A stretch of 64,000 nucleotides of DNA from Fomes fomentarius. Lineage: Eukaryota > Basidiomycota > Agaricomycetes > Polyporales > Polyporaceae. The DNA lies in the NCBI GenBank assembly GCA_022606135.1, contig JABYQN010000001.1, positions 806,001 to 870,000 of the forward strand, given 5' to 3'. A program made the translations under genes and the position numbers. The notes below the pieces were generated by a model. The model saw nothing but the letters and a program-made list of their open reading frames with translations. It searched no databases and was not told the origin of the DNA. How positions within the stretch are numbered: the first letter of the stretch is position 1; every line of letters starts with the position of its first letter. This document shows positions 21,425-33,261 of this stretch, piece after piece.

Positions 21425-22230
21425 GACCGTGTTGATAAGAAGAGTCCAAGGATAATAATGCGAGCAGGCTCGAGCGGAGGAAGGTGTATGTCTTGAGGCG
21501 GACGGAGAGACCTAGTCTAAAAGTGAGCGCTTGCGTGACTCGGCATCTCGCCTGTGACGTCACGCGTTTGGTGCTGATGCCATTACTCAGGACGCTTCAC
21601 TAATGACGTCCGATGTCATCGCGCGAGACCGAAACGCTCTCCATAAATTCTCCGCATCCTCGATGTTGTATAGCTCCAATTTCTGTGTCCTAGGCTCCGC
21701 ATTCGGGCCTGTTTTGGACAGAGAACGCCGAGATAAGCTACCTACTCCAGGCGATGCCGGTGAGTGCCGATGTTGAAGTATAACTGCATCCTACACACAG
21801 AAGTGGCTTTTAACTAGTACTACATACATCCGATCAATAGACTCCATGGACTCCGTGGTTTCATGTATGTCCAGCTGGTACGACCGGAACATCGCCTGGG
21901 ATGACAGAGACGCCATCGAGTTGCCTGCGAAGTACCCACCTATATCAATCCCCCAATTACTTCGCAGTGGTGAATATTGGAGCATGAGGCGATGACTGTA
22001 CTATTTCTTTCGGAGAGCTATTGGAGCCCACTCGTAACCCCACTCGTAATCTCTGGACAGCTTTCTGGAGCGGCGAGCCGATTTGTCGCAGCATGCTTCG
22101 AGGGCGTCATCATGACGGAATACTTACTTACATGCCGACAGCTGCGACTGGGGCTAGCATATATAGGTGGACGTTTTTGAAGAAGTTTCATTCACATATC
22201 ATACTTTGGCCCAATATCTTTAGGGTCATC
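21425..22230. other. Intergenic, promoter side of GH43
   Basis: Includes TGTGACGTCACGCG (about 21552-21565), a perfect TGACGTCA CRE-type site, and CTAGCATATATAGG (about 22153) that can act as the TATA box of the GH43 gene roughly 75 bp before its ATG. Confidence 0.5.
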
Positions 22231-23514
22231 ATGAAGTTCCTGCTTACCACTCTCCTCACCCTCGCTACTCTTGCACTGTCTGTCCCGGGTCCTCTTCCCG
22301 GAAGCGGCGAGCCTTTTGCCTCCTCGCTCTACGTGTTCTGATGGTGTACCATACTAGACAAAGTTGAGCTTCGCGATCCTGCTATCTGGTACAACCCCGA
22401 CAGCAAGACGTACTTTGTCTTCTCCACGGGAAAGAACATCCCAATCTTTACCAGCAACTCTCTGACGGGGTATGCATATTTGCTGCTGGCGTCAGTCATT
22501 CAATATCACCAGCTGATACATGGAATGACAGACCTTGGAATCAAGCAGGATCCGTGCTATCCAACTGCTCCATGATTCAGCACGTGGGCCGCTGCACGCC
22601 GTGGGCTCCTGACATCAACTCTGTCGACGGCAGATACGTACTGTACTACGCGCTTTCTTCAAGTGGATCACCGAACTCGGCCATCGGAGTCGCTACCAGT
22701 CCGTCGATGGGTTCTGGCTCTTGGACCGACCTCGGCGAGATCTTCCGTACCAGTAATCAGTCCGGCGAACCGCCGAGCAACGCCAGTACGTACCTCTTTG
22801 ATTCGTAACTCGTTTGAACAATCTGTTTGCTCATTTGCACATGATCTCGTAGTCGACGCAAACCTCGTCCAAGATGAGAACGGATTGAAGCTCACGTATG
22901 GCTCGTATCATCAGGGAATATTCCAGCTCCCGCTGTCTAACATCAGCACTCTTGCGGCCGTGAGCGCATCATGTGAAAGCGTCGTCGTCTGTTGTGCTGA
23001 CCGTGAGCCCAGAACCCGCCCGGGACTCATCTTGCAGGTGCCAACAACCAACCGACGGAGGGCGGGTTCACGTACCAGCCGAAGAACTCGCAGTTCTTCT
23101 ACCAATTCTTCTCCAACGGTCATACCCCGACCATCAACGTAAGTCTCGAGAATATCTTCCTTTTCAGCATTTTCAAAAGCCTATCGTGGTATACTGCAGG
23201 ACCCAGATCCTCATCCCCCTCCGGGGCAGGAGTACAAGGTCCTTGTTGGCCGCAGCGAGAGCGCCTCAGGTCCGTTCGTCGATAAGGACGGCAAGCAGCT
23301 CACAGAAGCTCGCGACCCACCCACCGGCTCGCTCGTTCTTGGCTCGCACGACAACGTCTACGCACCTGGCGGGCAGAGTATTTTCCTCGACCCAGTCAGC
23401 GGCCGAGACGTGATCGTGTACCATTACGTGCCAAGTACTGGAATCGGGGGGCCGTCATACCTTGGGATCAACTTCCTAAACTTTTCATCCGGGTGGCCCG
23501 TACTTGTCGAGTGA
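22231..23514 (+). CDS. Secreted GH43 arabinanase/arabinosidase-like enzyme
   Basis: Predicted extracellular enzyme acting on arabinan side chains of pectin. MKFLLTTLLTLATLALSVPG is a clear signal peptide. Exon 2 (22358-22469) has VELRDPAIWYN with the catalytic base Asp. Exon 3 (22532-22785) has GRCTPWAPDINSVDGRYVLYY with the second Asp. Exon 5 carries QPTEGGFTYQPKN with the general-acid Glu, and exon 6 (23200-23514) ends in a beta-rich part (GGPSYLGINFLNF). The exon 1 donor is uncertain: GTCCTC at about 22291 keeps frame, the apparent 25-nt alternative is too short. For exon 4 the donor at 22973 (GTGAAA) keeps frame, whereas the better-looking GTGAGC at 22960 does not. Substrate within GH43 is inferred. 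Confidence 0.82.
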
Positions 23515-23688
23515 GACGGTAATGTCAGATGAAGCAGACAAATAACTTTGTATCTAGTACTAGTGGCAGACTATTGCGTTGGTGAATGTCGCATGATTGT
23601 AAGATGTACTTTCTAACTGCGGACATGGACCCACCAAGTCATTAACGTATGTCGGAGATCCTTGGGGTAGTAATGTCCACACCTCCCT

Positions 23689-24165
23689 ATGACTCCTTTC
23701 AAACTTCTCCACGGATTAATTTCCGCCATCTCCCACGTCACCGAGCTTCAACTGGTCTCCGGGATCGATCCAGAATCACCGGAGTATCAGGCGGCGTGGC
23801 GGAACATCTTCAGCAAAGCAAACAGTCTCCGCGTCTTGCACCTCGTCTGCCTTGGACCGGCAACGGTCACGGGTGCATTCGACACCCTGGTGGACGCACG
23901 CGGTCCTGAGGACACGTTCTGCACACAACTCTCGAAGATCAAACTGGCATCCATGGCGTTGACGCCGGAATCGGAGGAGACGACCCTGCAGAACTGCACG
24001 ACTAGGCAAGAGAACGATGTTGGGATCAAGACTATCGTGTTTGATTGGGTGGCACACGTACGCGAGGGGTTTGTGCAATTCTTGAGAGAGCTCGGCATCG
24101 ACGCAGTGGTTACAAACCCCATTAAAAATTCCAAACCTGTACCGCCGCCGCATCGCGTCTCGTGA
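23689..24165 (+). pseudogene. C-terminal fragment of an LRR/F-box-type protein
   Basis: 158-codon frame with leucine-rich strand pattern (VTELQLVSGIDPESPEYQAA, SLRVLHLVCLG) and a C-terminal part resembling the ends of mushroom F-box/LRR proteins. There is no F-box and no upstream exon in the 170 bp back to the GH43 stop. Probably a truncated duplicate; it could also be a short expressed protein. Confidence 0.4.
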
Positions 24166-24444
24166 TGGATGGGCGATAATTTATCCTGTCCTTTATGCTC
24201 GGCCAATTATCCTGCATGTGGGAGCACTGAGTAGATGACGAGACGTCGTGTCAATCTGAAGCAGAGCGACGGGGTCGCGATAGTATGCATCCCCCTTTGA
24301 ACTCATCGGCCCAGGTGGAAAGTTGGGTATCAGTTGCACAGTACTTGTAATCGAGTCAAGTTGGTATGCGGGCGTTTGTCCGGAACACCTAAGCCTACAT
24401 TATAGAATACATGAAATTCATGTCCGATCGTAAAGTCAACTGGT

Positions 24445-26158
24445 TCAGCATCTTGCTAAACCCCGAGACACGAGCTCGTTCCCGGCCTTGATGAAGTAGT
24501 AGTCGCCTGCGAAACAGTGCCGTCGGGATCAGAGTCGACGTTCGCCGCTGACGGAGATAAAGAGTACATACCATACACAATCCCGGTCAGATTGCTTCCT
24601 GCCGGATTGTTCACTGTCCCGTTCGACAGCAAGCTCTCCCATGATGGCGCCCACGCAAACTTCGTGTTATCATGCAGAATCTGCGCCCACGGTACGTCAA
24701 TATCCCCGATATCCAACGATCGAGCTCGTCGTACGAAGCAGGTGCGGTACTGACCTTTGTCGCAACGCCCGTGTAGTACGCCGAGCCCGCAAGGTTCCAA
24801 GTAGCCTTCTCCTGATCCGCAAGCAACAGGAGGCCGTTCACAGCGATCATGGCCGCCGACGTGTCTGCCGGACGGGGCGCCGGGACGAGCGGCGCGTTGA
24901 AGTCCCAGGGTACGATTCCGTCGGAAGGGATGTTAGATATGAAGTACTTGGCCATGCGGCGCGCCGTTCGGAGGTAGTCGTATTTCTTTGTGTGCTTGTA
25001 CACTGACCGGAGTTAAGCTCCGAGGGGGATGGAGGTTTCGGAGAGCGAATGCACTTACTATTTGCGAAGCCATAGATGCCCCAGGCCTGACCGCGGCTCC
25101 ATGTGCTAGTCAAGGGATCGCGAGCGCGTCAGATGATCTATGTGTGGAACGCGAATACACCATTGTGTTACCTGTTGTCAGCGTAGCCCTGCGACGTACG
25201 GCGGCGAATAACGGCACCCGTCGTCGAATTGTAGTCGACGACATGATAGGAGCCGCCTGACGCGATCCGTGAGAACGAGCGGAAGCTTAAGCTGAATGGG
25301 GAACCACGGACCATCTGGACGGACATGGTTCTGCATCGTCTTATCCGCATGGGATACAGCAAGCTCGCGGAGAGTGTGATTCCCTGTGAGTTTCTCTGCG
25401 GCGAAGAAGAGCTGCCCCAGGCGCGTGAGTCTCATCGTGATCTCCTCTGTTTCGAACTGAATACGCGTACGTCGAGATTCATCATGTTGTCAATGATAAC
25501 CTATACGTGTTGAGCGCATGTCAGCCTCGAGAACTTCGTACATATAGATGGCTCAGCCGAGCTACTGACCTGGAAGTCGGTCGCGTCGGCCGCGTCCCAG
25601 CTACGAGTGCAGCCTACAACAGGGCTGAACCTTGCCGCAAGCAGGTCGGAGAATGCCTTTACGGCGTGAATGGCTGTATCGTTGGTCTGGTTTCTATACA
25701 TAGCTCTTCGGTCAACAAGACCCGGAACACGCGCGGACGGGACGGGACGAACACGGCGAGTTCATCCATGAATGGGAAGCTCAGGAATCCAACGTCGTGG
25801 CCTTGCCCATTGTGCACCTCAAGCGGAATTTCGCCTGTCGCCCAGGTGCGCCCAAGGTCAAGCCATTGTGCTGCATTCCCCACGTCGGAGCGACAGAGCT
25901 TGGTGCGCTCATACAACGCATACAGCGTTGCCGGGAAGAAGCCAGTAGTCCAATAGTCGGCGGGAAACCAGACCCACTTGCCCTCCACGCGGTCCGTCAA
26001 TTGAGGATACTTGGGGGATTAGGGAACTGCTGGGCGGTCTTCAGTACCTTCTCCTTGACTAGCGGCGAGAAAAGCTCTGGGAGGTCAACGAGGTTCGTCG
26101 CAGCAGCGAGAGCCTGGCTGACAGAGAGGGCAAGGGCCACAAAACTACACGCACGCAT
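24445..26158 (-). CDS. Secreted GH88 unsaturated glucuronyl hydrolase, one apparent frameshift
   Basis: Removes 4,5-unsaturated glucuronyl residues left by polysaccharide lyases. MRACSFVALALSVSQALAA is a signal peptide. Nine exons carry family motifs: FPADYWTTGFFPATLYAL, HNGQGHDVGFLSFPFMDE (first catalytic Asp), VVGCTRSWD, VIIDNMMNLD (second catalytic Asp, in a 30-nt exon at 25471-25500), RRRTSQGYADNSTWSRGQAWGIYGFAN, DGIVPWDF and GIVYGDYYFIKAGNEL. The frame breaks in exon 1 near 26008: FPNPP must continue as KYPQLTDRVEGKW, one base out of phase, at a run of five C (five G on plus). With that base added the exons total 1212 nt, exactly 404 codons. No intron can explain it. Tail to tail with GH43, suggesting a small pectin/uronide block. 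Confidence 0.88.
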
Positions 26159-27289
26159 AGCGAGAAGCAGACCGGGAACTGTGCGGCAAGCAAGCCTAGT
26201 AGTCGGAGGCCGGAAGGGCATGGGCCCATGCCTTATATCTGATCACTCGCCGCCAGGCACCGTCGGGGTTTCGACAGAGAAGCCGGCTTCGACAAAGGGT
26301 ATAGGAAAGGGAACGACGTTGTATCAACCCGTGACAATGAATTCGTTTACGTGACGTTGCAGCATGAGCACGCCCAGCGCGCGCTTCATTGTCGGCCCTA
26401 CTCTTGCCCACTGGATGAGCGGCGGGAAGCGACGACATCTGTTCCAGACCAGAAATGTGACGCGCTTGAGCCACACTCAGGATGTGAATGATCTGCTCGT
26501 CCCGAGGCGTGTGATCACCATGGACGTTGGTCCCATGATTAAACGACATGATTAAACGACAGTAATCTCGTGCCAGTGTGACACTACCTGAAGAAACGGG
26601 CCGTTCAAGGCCGTTCAGCCATATTTCTGATGAGGATACTTGGAATTATCTACTCACCTCTATACAGCAAACTGATGAAAGAGGTGTATCTGGCAGAGCG
26701 GCGCTAGTAGAGCTCGGGCGTACTTTTGGTCACAAGGTGCGGAGAGCCACATGCATCATGTTCCAGCATCATGTTTCAGCACAAGGCAGGGCTGTGCGAG
26801 CGACATGCACATGATCGGAGGCAGGAAAGACAAGATCCAGAGTCGCAGGTTGACTCGGAGTAAGAAGAGGGTGCACTGCCAACTGTGTAGGCCACAGCAC
26901 AGACCCTGATCTTATCTTATCTCAACTGCCACATTCGGCAGTTCACTATCAGCGTTACAAGTTAATACCCAACTTGTACGTGACTACTGCCTGGTCAGGC
27001 GGTTTGAGCTTCAGTGGATGTATGGAGACAACATTCCACACTAGAGGACTGACGACATCTGCTACACATTAACTCACTGTCTGTCTGCTCGTTCGGAAAG
27101 AGTTATTGTGTGCACGTCAATCCTTCAAGTCGGCGGATCTCTTGCACTAAACAGAGAGTCAGTGACTCTCCGAGTTGGCGGACTCCGGCTGTTTGCTGGT
27201 AATTCTCCTCAAGGTGAGGTTTCTTGACTCACCAAAGCTGAACTGATTAGTATATCATCAGATACTACTGGATTGCGTTGTGTCGCACG
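26159..27289. promoter_or_regulatory. Divergent GH88 / MED1 intergenic region
   Basis: 1.13 kb without a recognised exon. Likely holds both promoters. Short local repeats occur: AAACGACATGATTAAACGAC (26541 region), CGTTCAAGGCCGTTCA (26601 region) and CAGCATCATGTTTCAGCA (26763 region). Confidence 0.4.
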
Positions 27290-29758
27290 ATGTCTGCTGC
27301 AGACGCAGGTGGGAAGAATGTCTTGCCTCCAACCGTTCTCTCTGCTCTACAGCCGTTCACCTCTCCGGAGGTACTATCCTCGAGCGGACTACATCCTTTT
27401 GCCTCCTCACCTGAGGAGACTATCACCACTCTGCAGCGTATTATGGAAACCACCAACCAAGCCGCGTTGTCCCTGAACGCGCATCTTTCTCTGCCGCTCT
27501 CCAATCCGAAACTGCTATCACTGTACAGGCAACACTCTTCGATCTTCCATACAGTACGACAGGTCAGGAACGCTCCCTGGTAATTGATAGCATTGCTCTG
27601 ACATACCGTATCACTTTGCTAGTCTGAGCAGAATGCACAGCATGTCATTCATTCCCTCAGAAAACGCATAGGGATCACATTCGGAGAGGACATACCGCTG
27701 GAGAAACCGCGGATCGCCGAGTGGTTCTTGCAACGGCTGCTCTTTTGGGGAAAGTCTGCCGGGATGGAGGTCTTCAACGAGCCTGAACGCGATGGTCGCA
27801 CGACGGTCGTGCTCGGTGGCAAGGTCCTTGTCATAGACATTGACTTTGCGGTGGACCACACAGACCCAGAAAACCCGATCATCGACGTCGCTACGCTTAA
27901 AACCGCGTACGCCATTCCGAACAGCACGGCTGACTCGTCGTCAGGGAACTCAATCTCCATGGATGCTTTCCTTGCATGCGCTATCCGCGCCTTCCTGAAG
28001 GAGGTGCAGAAGGACGACGCACAGCGCGACAGTGTCGAGGCCGCACGGCTAGGAAGTCTTCTGTCTGACTATTTCTCCTACTTGATGAAGCTCGATCATC
28101 TCGCGCTAAGCGAAGGCGATGGTGGTTTGCGGTGGTTCACGGTCATCGACAGGATGGCATTGGAGATCGAAGCGCTTGCCAGCAAGGAAGCAAAAGCGGT
28201 CCTACAGTAAGCTGCCACTCCACTCAAGGTGATTGCTAATGCTGATGAGCGACAAGGTTTGAGAGGGGAACCCCTACGCCACCCCTCGACGTCTTTCTCC
28301 TACGAGCCCACGCCCTCCCACTACCCTATCTGACGACCCCGTCGATATCCTTCCTGACCTACCTCTCCCCTCTAGCCTACCTCAAGCTCCTCCGAACGTC
28401 TGCTCATGCATCATCTCCACCATCCCCCAATCTTCCTACGCTAGATGTTCCCCTCCAACATATCCGCGACTCCCTCAAGACACACCCTCGCCTTCCAGGC
28501 ATAACGTTCGCGACTGTCGTCCTCTCTCCGACGTCGCCCCACGACGACTCGGCACTGCCCACGATCGACCCACGTCCGTCGTACTCGATTGTCCCCGACG
28601 CGGAAAGGATCGACTTCATCCTCCCGGGCGCGCGAGAGGTCCAGGCGCTGCAGGGCAAAAATTACAGCTGGATTCTCGACTTCACAGAGAGCGGCAAGTA
28701 TCCCGGGGTGGTGATGAGCCAGTCGCGGATGCGCGAGATCGAGCTCGTGCTGAACCCGTTCGGCGGCGAGAATATGCCACAGGTACCGATGATGTCGTTC
28801 GGGCTGGAAGCTGGGTCGATCTGCTGGTGCGTGTTCTGGTCTCTGGCTGCTGAAGACGCGGCTCCGCCTTTAAGGGACGATCGATCGTGGTTGCTGACAT
28901 TTGTATGCTCCAGTTCAACGCACAGGCACCCATCTCACCTCAAAGATATGTCGCGCTCTACGTGGGGGACCTTTCTCGTGTCATCGAACAGCGGCATGAG
29001 CTTACTGCGGTATCCACAGACGTCTCCAACTTCAGTCCATCCGCCGCTCCAGCTTCGCCTCAACACGCCTGAAGAGCCCGGCTTCGTACTGGAAACCATC
29101 CCTGTCCGCACTCTCAAGGAAATCTGGAGCATCCTGGAGGCACGTCCCAAGTTGTGGCATTCTGATATGAGGCACACGCAACTGATTAATCGTTCTGCCA
29201 GATCATTCGAGAACAATGTTGGCTCAACGAGATCCTGTCCGGCTGCCAATGGGTCCCCGAGGGCATGGAGGCACCTCTGCCAACGACCGAGCCGGAGGAC
29301 ATCAGCGTCACAGAGGACGAACTTCAAGCCGTGCTCAAAGGTCTCTCTCTCTCTCTCATTCTATTCGTGACCAATCCTTCATTCAAACTGACCATATTCC
29401 CGTTCTGCCACATCCAGGGACGATAAAACCTCGAAGCATCCCCGTGAACATCCACCTCCCCATTCCTCCACCCTCGCCATCTACCGACAGCCTCTTTGAC
29501 ACGGACACGGACATGGACATGGCCCCCCCGCCGCGGGCGCGGGCGCGCGTCACGATGACCTCCCCGGAGCGGCCGCCTATCTCAGGCCTCGTCGAGATCG
29601 GGGTAACCTTCGACCCCACGCGTCCGAGAGGAGTCGCCGTCGAGATCACTGGCGCCGTGGGCGTAGACGTGAACGTGGAGGTATTGGAAGAGGCGTGCAG
29701 ACGCGGAGGGCTGCTAGGCTTGCCCGGACGGGTGTGGAAGAAGGCGCATGAAGTGTGA
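27290..29758 (+). CDS. MED1: Mediator complex subunit 1 (MED1)
   Basis: Fungal MED1 of the Mediator middle module, linking activators with RNA polymerase II. Seven exons (27290-27562, 27623-28206, 28257-28830, 28914-28961, 29053-29139, 29202-29340, 29418-29758) total 2046 nt, 681 aa. Recognisable parts are the N-terminal helical stretch (ITTLQRIMETTNQAALSLN), ITFGEDIPLEKPR, GGKVLVIDIDFAVD, SSGNSISMDAFLACAI, LSDYFSYLMKLDHLAL and, later, GKNYSWILDF, PVRTLKEIWSILE and REQCWLNEIL. The donor at 28831 (GTGTTC) keeps frame. The intron after 29139 starts GC (GAG|GCACGT) and is a GC-AG intron. A low-complexity Asp/Met/Pro/Arg-Ala stretch precedes the C terminus. Family assignment is from motif memory. 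Confidence 0.8.
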
Positions 29759-29974
29759 TTAGCCGCATATAGTCGATATTCTACCTCGTCACTGCTCTTG
29801 CTGTATCGTGTTACTGGAGGCTTGTTGCACGCTAGGGCTTCGAATTTGATACATACATTTTGATCGATACACCTAGGCTATAGCCCCTATGACTTGTACA
29901 TGGTCTAGGTCTACAACATGGTAGATAGTCTTCTCCCCAAGTGTTCCCATATATCCAAGAACTCGATCCCGTCA

Positions 29975-31580
29975 CTACGCTGCTGGAGGGGCGGCCGTGG
30001 TGGCGGCGGCATCTGCTGGTGCAGCCGCCGCATTGCTCTTCCCAAACGTGGGCACAATTTGCCGACTGCCATCCATGAACGCCTTGACCTCGTCTTCTGT
30101 GACCTTAGCTTTCCGCTATACAACTTATCATCAGCGAAAGTCGGAATCTAAGCAGCGATGACGACGACGTACGTCCTGGAACCCCTTCACGAAGTCTTGG
30201 AGTACCTTGATGCACTTCCCTTTGAGCTCACCGGTAAGCAGCCGTCCTGCTCGGTACTCCTGCACCGCAGTCAGTTCGCACCTCTGCGACCAGAACAGAC
30301 ACGACGCACCTCGCCCATGGTCTTCAGCTCCTCGTCATCCTCCAAGAAGAACCCAAGGTACTGATACGCAACGTCGACATCCGGGTTCCCGCCCAACCGC
30401 CTGTGCTCCTCCACCGTCTCCTGTCCGCCGGAGAACCCGTGCTTGTTGATCTTGCTCTTGATCTGCGCGGGGGTGTCGCTCATGAAGATGCTCGAGTTCG
30501 CGTCCGACGCGCTCATCTTCGTCTGCGGGCCCTGGAGCGCGGGGAAGAACTTGGCGTGGAGCAACGCGGGCTTCTGGTACTTGAGCTTCGCGGCGACGTC
30601 GCGCGTGAGTCGGAAGTACGGATCCTGGTCGATCGCGCAGGGGATCAGGCAGGGGATGTTGGTCTGCGTGCCGAAGATCTGCGGGAAGGAGTTGGAGAAG
30701 GAGGGTGCGGCTTGGATGGATGCGAAGTGAATCTTGCCGATGTTGTCTCTGTGTGCGGGCGGCGTGAGGTCACGCGCGGAGAGGGCTGGGAGTAGGTGTG
30801 GGGGGAGGAGGGAGTGTGCAGTGGGTAGGTGTAGGGTACTTACGAGTCGTTGAACCCGAACGTCGCCTTTGCCTGGTTGATGGTGATTTGCCTCGAGATC
30901 TTCGAGACGTTGCGATAGAAAGCACCACCGACGAAGTCATAGTCGCTGAAGATGAACGTCTTTTCGAGCTTGAATCCGACGGCGATGATATCCCTTGCGT
31001 TTTTCTTCGCAAATTCGTACGTTTGCTCGACCTTCAGTTCGTGCTTGAACAGAAACTTCTCGTCGTCCGTCAGCTGCACGACCAGAGGGACATCGAAGAC
31101 GTCCTGTAGCCATCTTCACCGCCGTCAGTCCACACAAGATGGGTCTGGACGACGCAGAAGTACCACTCACTTAGTGAAGACGAACGGAACCATATGTCCC
31201 AGATGCATACTGTCGCTGCTCGGCCCCCGTCCGGTATACAAGAAGAACGGTTTCCCCTGCTCATAGCGATCCAAGATCTTGTCCAGGTCGCGATGCGAGA
31301 AGAACATGCCCCTCCGGAGGAACACATGCGGCTTGTGGCCGGTCAGTCGTTCGAATCGCTCCAGCAGCGCAGCGTCGACTCTCCTAGTGCCGAACTGGTC
31401 GATGAGCTTGTCGTAGTCGATTGCAAGCTGCTTGCCGTCCTCCGAGACCTGGCCCTGGACATCCCAGGGCGTGACGACTTGTCCATGAGAGGTAGACGTC
31501 GCGGGCTTGATGGCTGGTGCATCTGCCTGTTCGGAGTGAGGAGGAACAATCGAAGACTCTTGTGTTAGCTCAGCGGGCAT
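29975..31580 (-). CDS. WRS1: Cytoplasmic tryptophanyl-tRNA synthetase
   Basis: Class Ic synthetase charging tRNA-Trp. Exons 31580-31171, 31113-30844, 30748-30310, 30259-30173 and 30115-29975 total 1347 nt (448 aa). The HIGH-type signature is in [17 protein letters not shown] and the KMSKS-type in [37 protein letters not shown] and [12 protein letters not shown] are characteristic of the eukaryotic cytosolic enzyme. There is no mitochondrial presequence. The C terminus has an Ala/Pro-rich tail ([18 protein letters not shown]). The C-terminal helix [13 protein letters not shown] matches the family's V-T-x-x-x-V-x-x-F-M. Convergent with MED1, leaving 216 bp between stops. Confidence 0.96.
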
Positions 31581-32092
31581 GGTGGTCGAGGTCTAAGAAT
31601 AGTTAAAGTTGAACGGCTGGAAAGTCGGCGATGACTCGACACCAGTACGAACAGTAGTGAAAACCTCGGAGCAAACATGATACCTCTAGAAAGGCGTTAT
31701 CTCAGATCGCGTCTGATGGTGATGAGGCTGGAGGCTCAGCACTGTTCGACGTCATCACCGTACACACATACTCGAGAGCGTATAATGATATTTTGTATTG
31801 CATGGAAGTCTCGTGATTGTATGATGTATAAGTACAAGTTGCTACAATGGTCAATAAGGAGGTCGCTATGTACGTGAGTATACGGTCGTATGGTAGTCTG
31901 CGCCGAAGAGAATGTGAGAGGGTTATACACGTATCAGCCTCGAAAGGTGTCCATGATTTTCTACAGCTGCGCCCCCGGCCCCCATCGCCAACCCAAACCC
32001 TGTTGCACCCTTGGGCAACGAAAAAAACCAGACAGATAATATTGGGGGACGAAGAGGGGGCGCGCCGACGTCGACGACGTCGTGGGGGACGA
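31581..32092. other. Intergenic WRS1 start to TBP stop
   Basis: 512 bp holding the WRS1 promoter and the TBP 3' end. Nothing coding recognised. A run of GA/CG-rich sequence (GACGAAGAGGGGGCGCGCCGACG) lies just past the TBP stop. Confidence 0.45.
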
Positions 32093-33261
32093 TCACGGCT
32101 TGCGGAACTCGACAAGCACGGTGTAGATCGTGTTGAACGCAGTGTAGATCTCTTCACGGACCTGGGTGGCCAGCGATAACACGATGTTAGCAACCATATA
32201 AACAACAGGCAAAGACACGTCTCTTGATGACGAAGGGGGTAATCCGTCATAAGCTGTTGATACTTTACCTTTGCACCAGTCAAGACGATCTTGCCAGACA
32301 CGAAGATAAGAAGCACGACCTTGGGCTTGATCATCCGGTAGATCAAGCCAGGGAAGAGCTGCAGAACAACGGTCAACTTTATCCAATGGGTGACCAAAAC
32401 ATGGTCGCACCTCGGGCTCATAAGAGCTGAACTGGCCGTGAGAGTACGCGAGACCCTCAAGACGGATGGGGAACTTCACGTCACACGAACCGACAATGTT
32501 CTGAATCTTGAATTCAGAGAATTTGGCATCGAAACCAAGCTTCTGGACAATGCGCGCATACTTGCGCGACGCCAGACGCGAGTCATCTTCGGACTTGGCG
32601 CCCGTGACAACCATCTTGCCCGACGCGAATATGAGCGCCGTCGTCTTCGGATCACGAATACGCATGATGACGGCGGCGAATCGCTAGAAAAGAGCACGAC
32701 GGAGGGAAGTCCGACGGCTTCACATCAAAGACATGTAGGACAAACCTTAGGGTTGTACTCTGCATTCCTCGCGTGAAGCGCGATCGTCTTCAAATCCAAC
32801 CGGCAGTCCAGATTCACCGTTGCGACTATGTTCTGAAGAGTAGGTACGATACCCTCAACGGCGGTGATGTGCTGTTGCTCGAGGGTAAGTGGAGCAGGTG
32901 TGGCCGGGATAGTGGACGGTGGAGTCGAAGGCGCAGCACTAGACTGAGTGGCACCGACCGCGGTCGGCGATTGCGAGTGCGTTTGTGTTTGCGACTGCTG
33001 CTGTTGTTGCTGAGAGACAGCATGCTGGGGAACGGCCGCTTGAGGCTGCGAGGAGTAGACAGGAGGAGGTCCAGGCAGCGCGAGACCGGTAGGCCCGGGA
33101 AGGTAGGGGTTGGATGGGTAAGGGAGAGCAAGGCCATTACCCTGTTGACCTTGAAGCGCCTGCGGATATGGTTGAGGTTGGCCTTGCTGGTACGGCTGAG
33201 TCTGCGCCGGATGCGCAGAGCGACCGAATGTGACCTGGCGAGTGGGAAGCGCAAAAGACAT
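32093..33261 (-). CDS. SPT15: TATA-box-binding protein (TBP)
   Basis: Core DNA-binding subunit of TFIID, also used by Pol I and Pol III. Exons 33261-32746, 32683-32411, 32358-32269 and 32161-32093 total 948 nt (315 aa). The C-terminal saddle has both repeats: [40 protein letters not shown] and [20 protein letters not shown] in the first; [39 protein letters not shown] and [19 protein letters not shown] in the second. The N-terminal 130 residues are Gln/Pro/Ser-rich with a QQQQQQ run, longer than in yeast. The ATG at 33261 was chosen because no ATG lies upstream in frame. Confidence 0.97.

Noticed and set aside
22960..23038. Apparent frameshift in GH43 exon 4/5
   Set aside because: A 65-nt intron from 22973 with a CTGAC-type branch site keeps frame; not counted among the deletion cases.
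28810..28915. Apparent frameshift in MED1 between GLEAGSIC and FNAQAP
   Set aside because: Using the GTGTTC donor at 28831 instead of GTGCGT at 28827 joins the exons in frame, and the full CDS is then whole codons.
29511..29760. Low-complexity end of MED1 as a separate reading frame
   Set aside because: It is in phase with the last MED1 exon and needs no separate gene.
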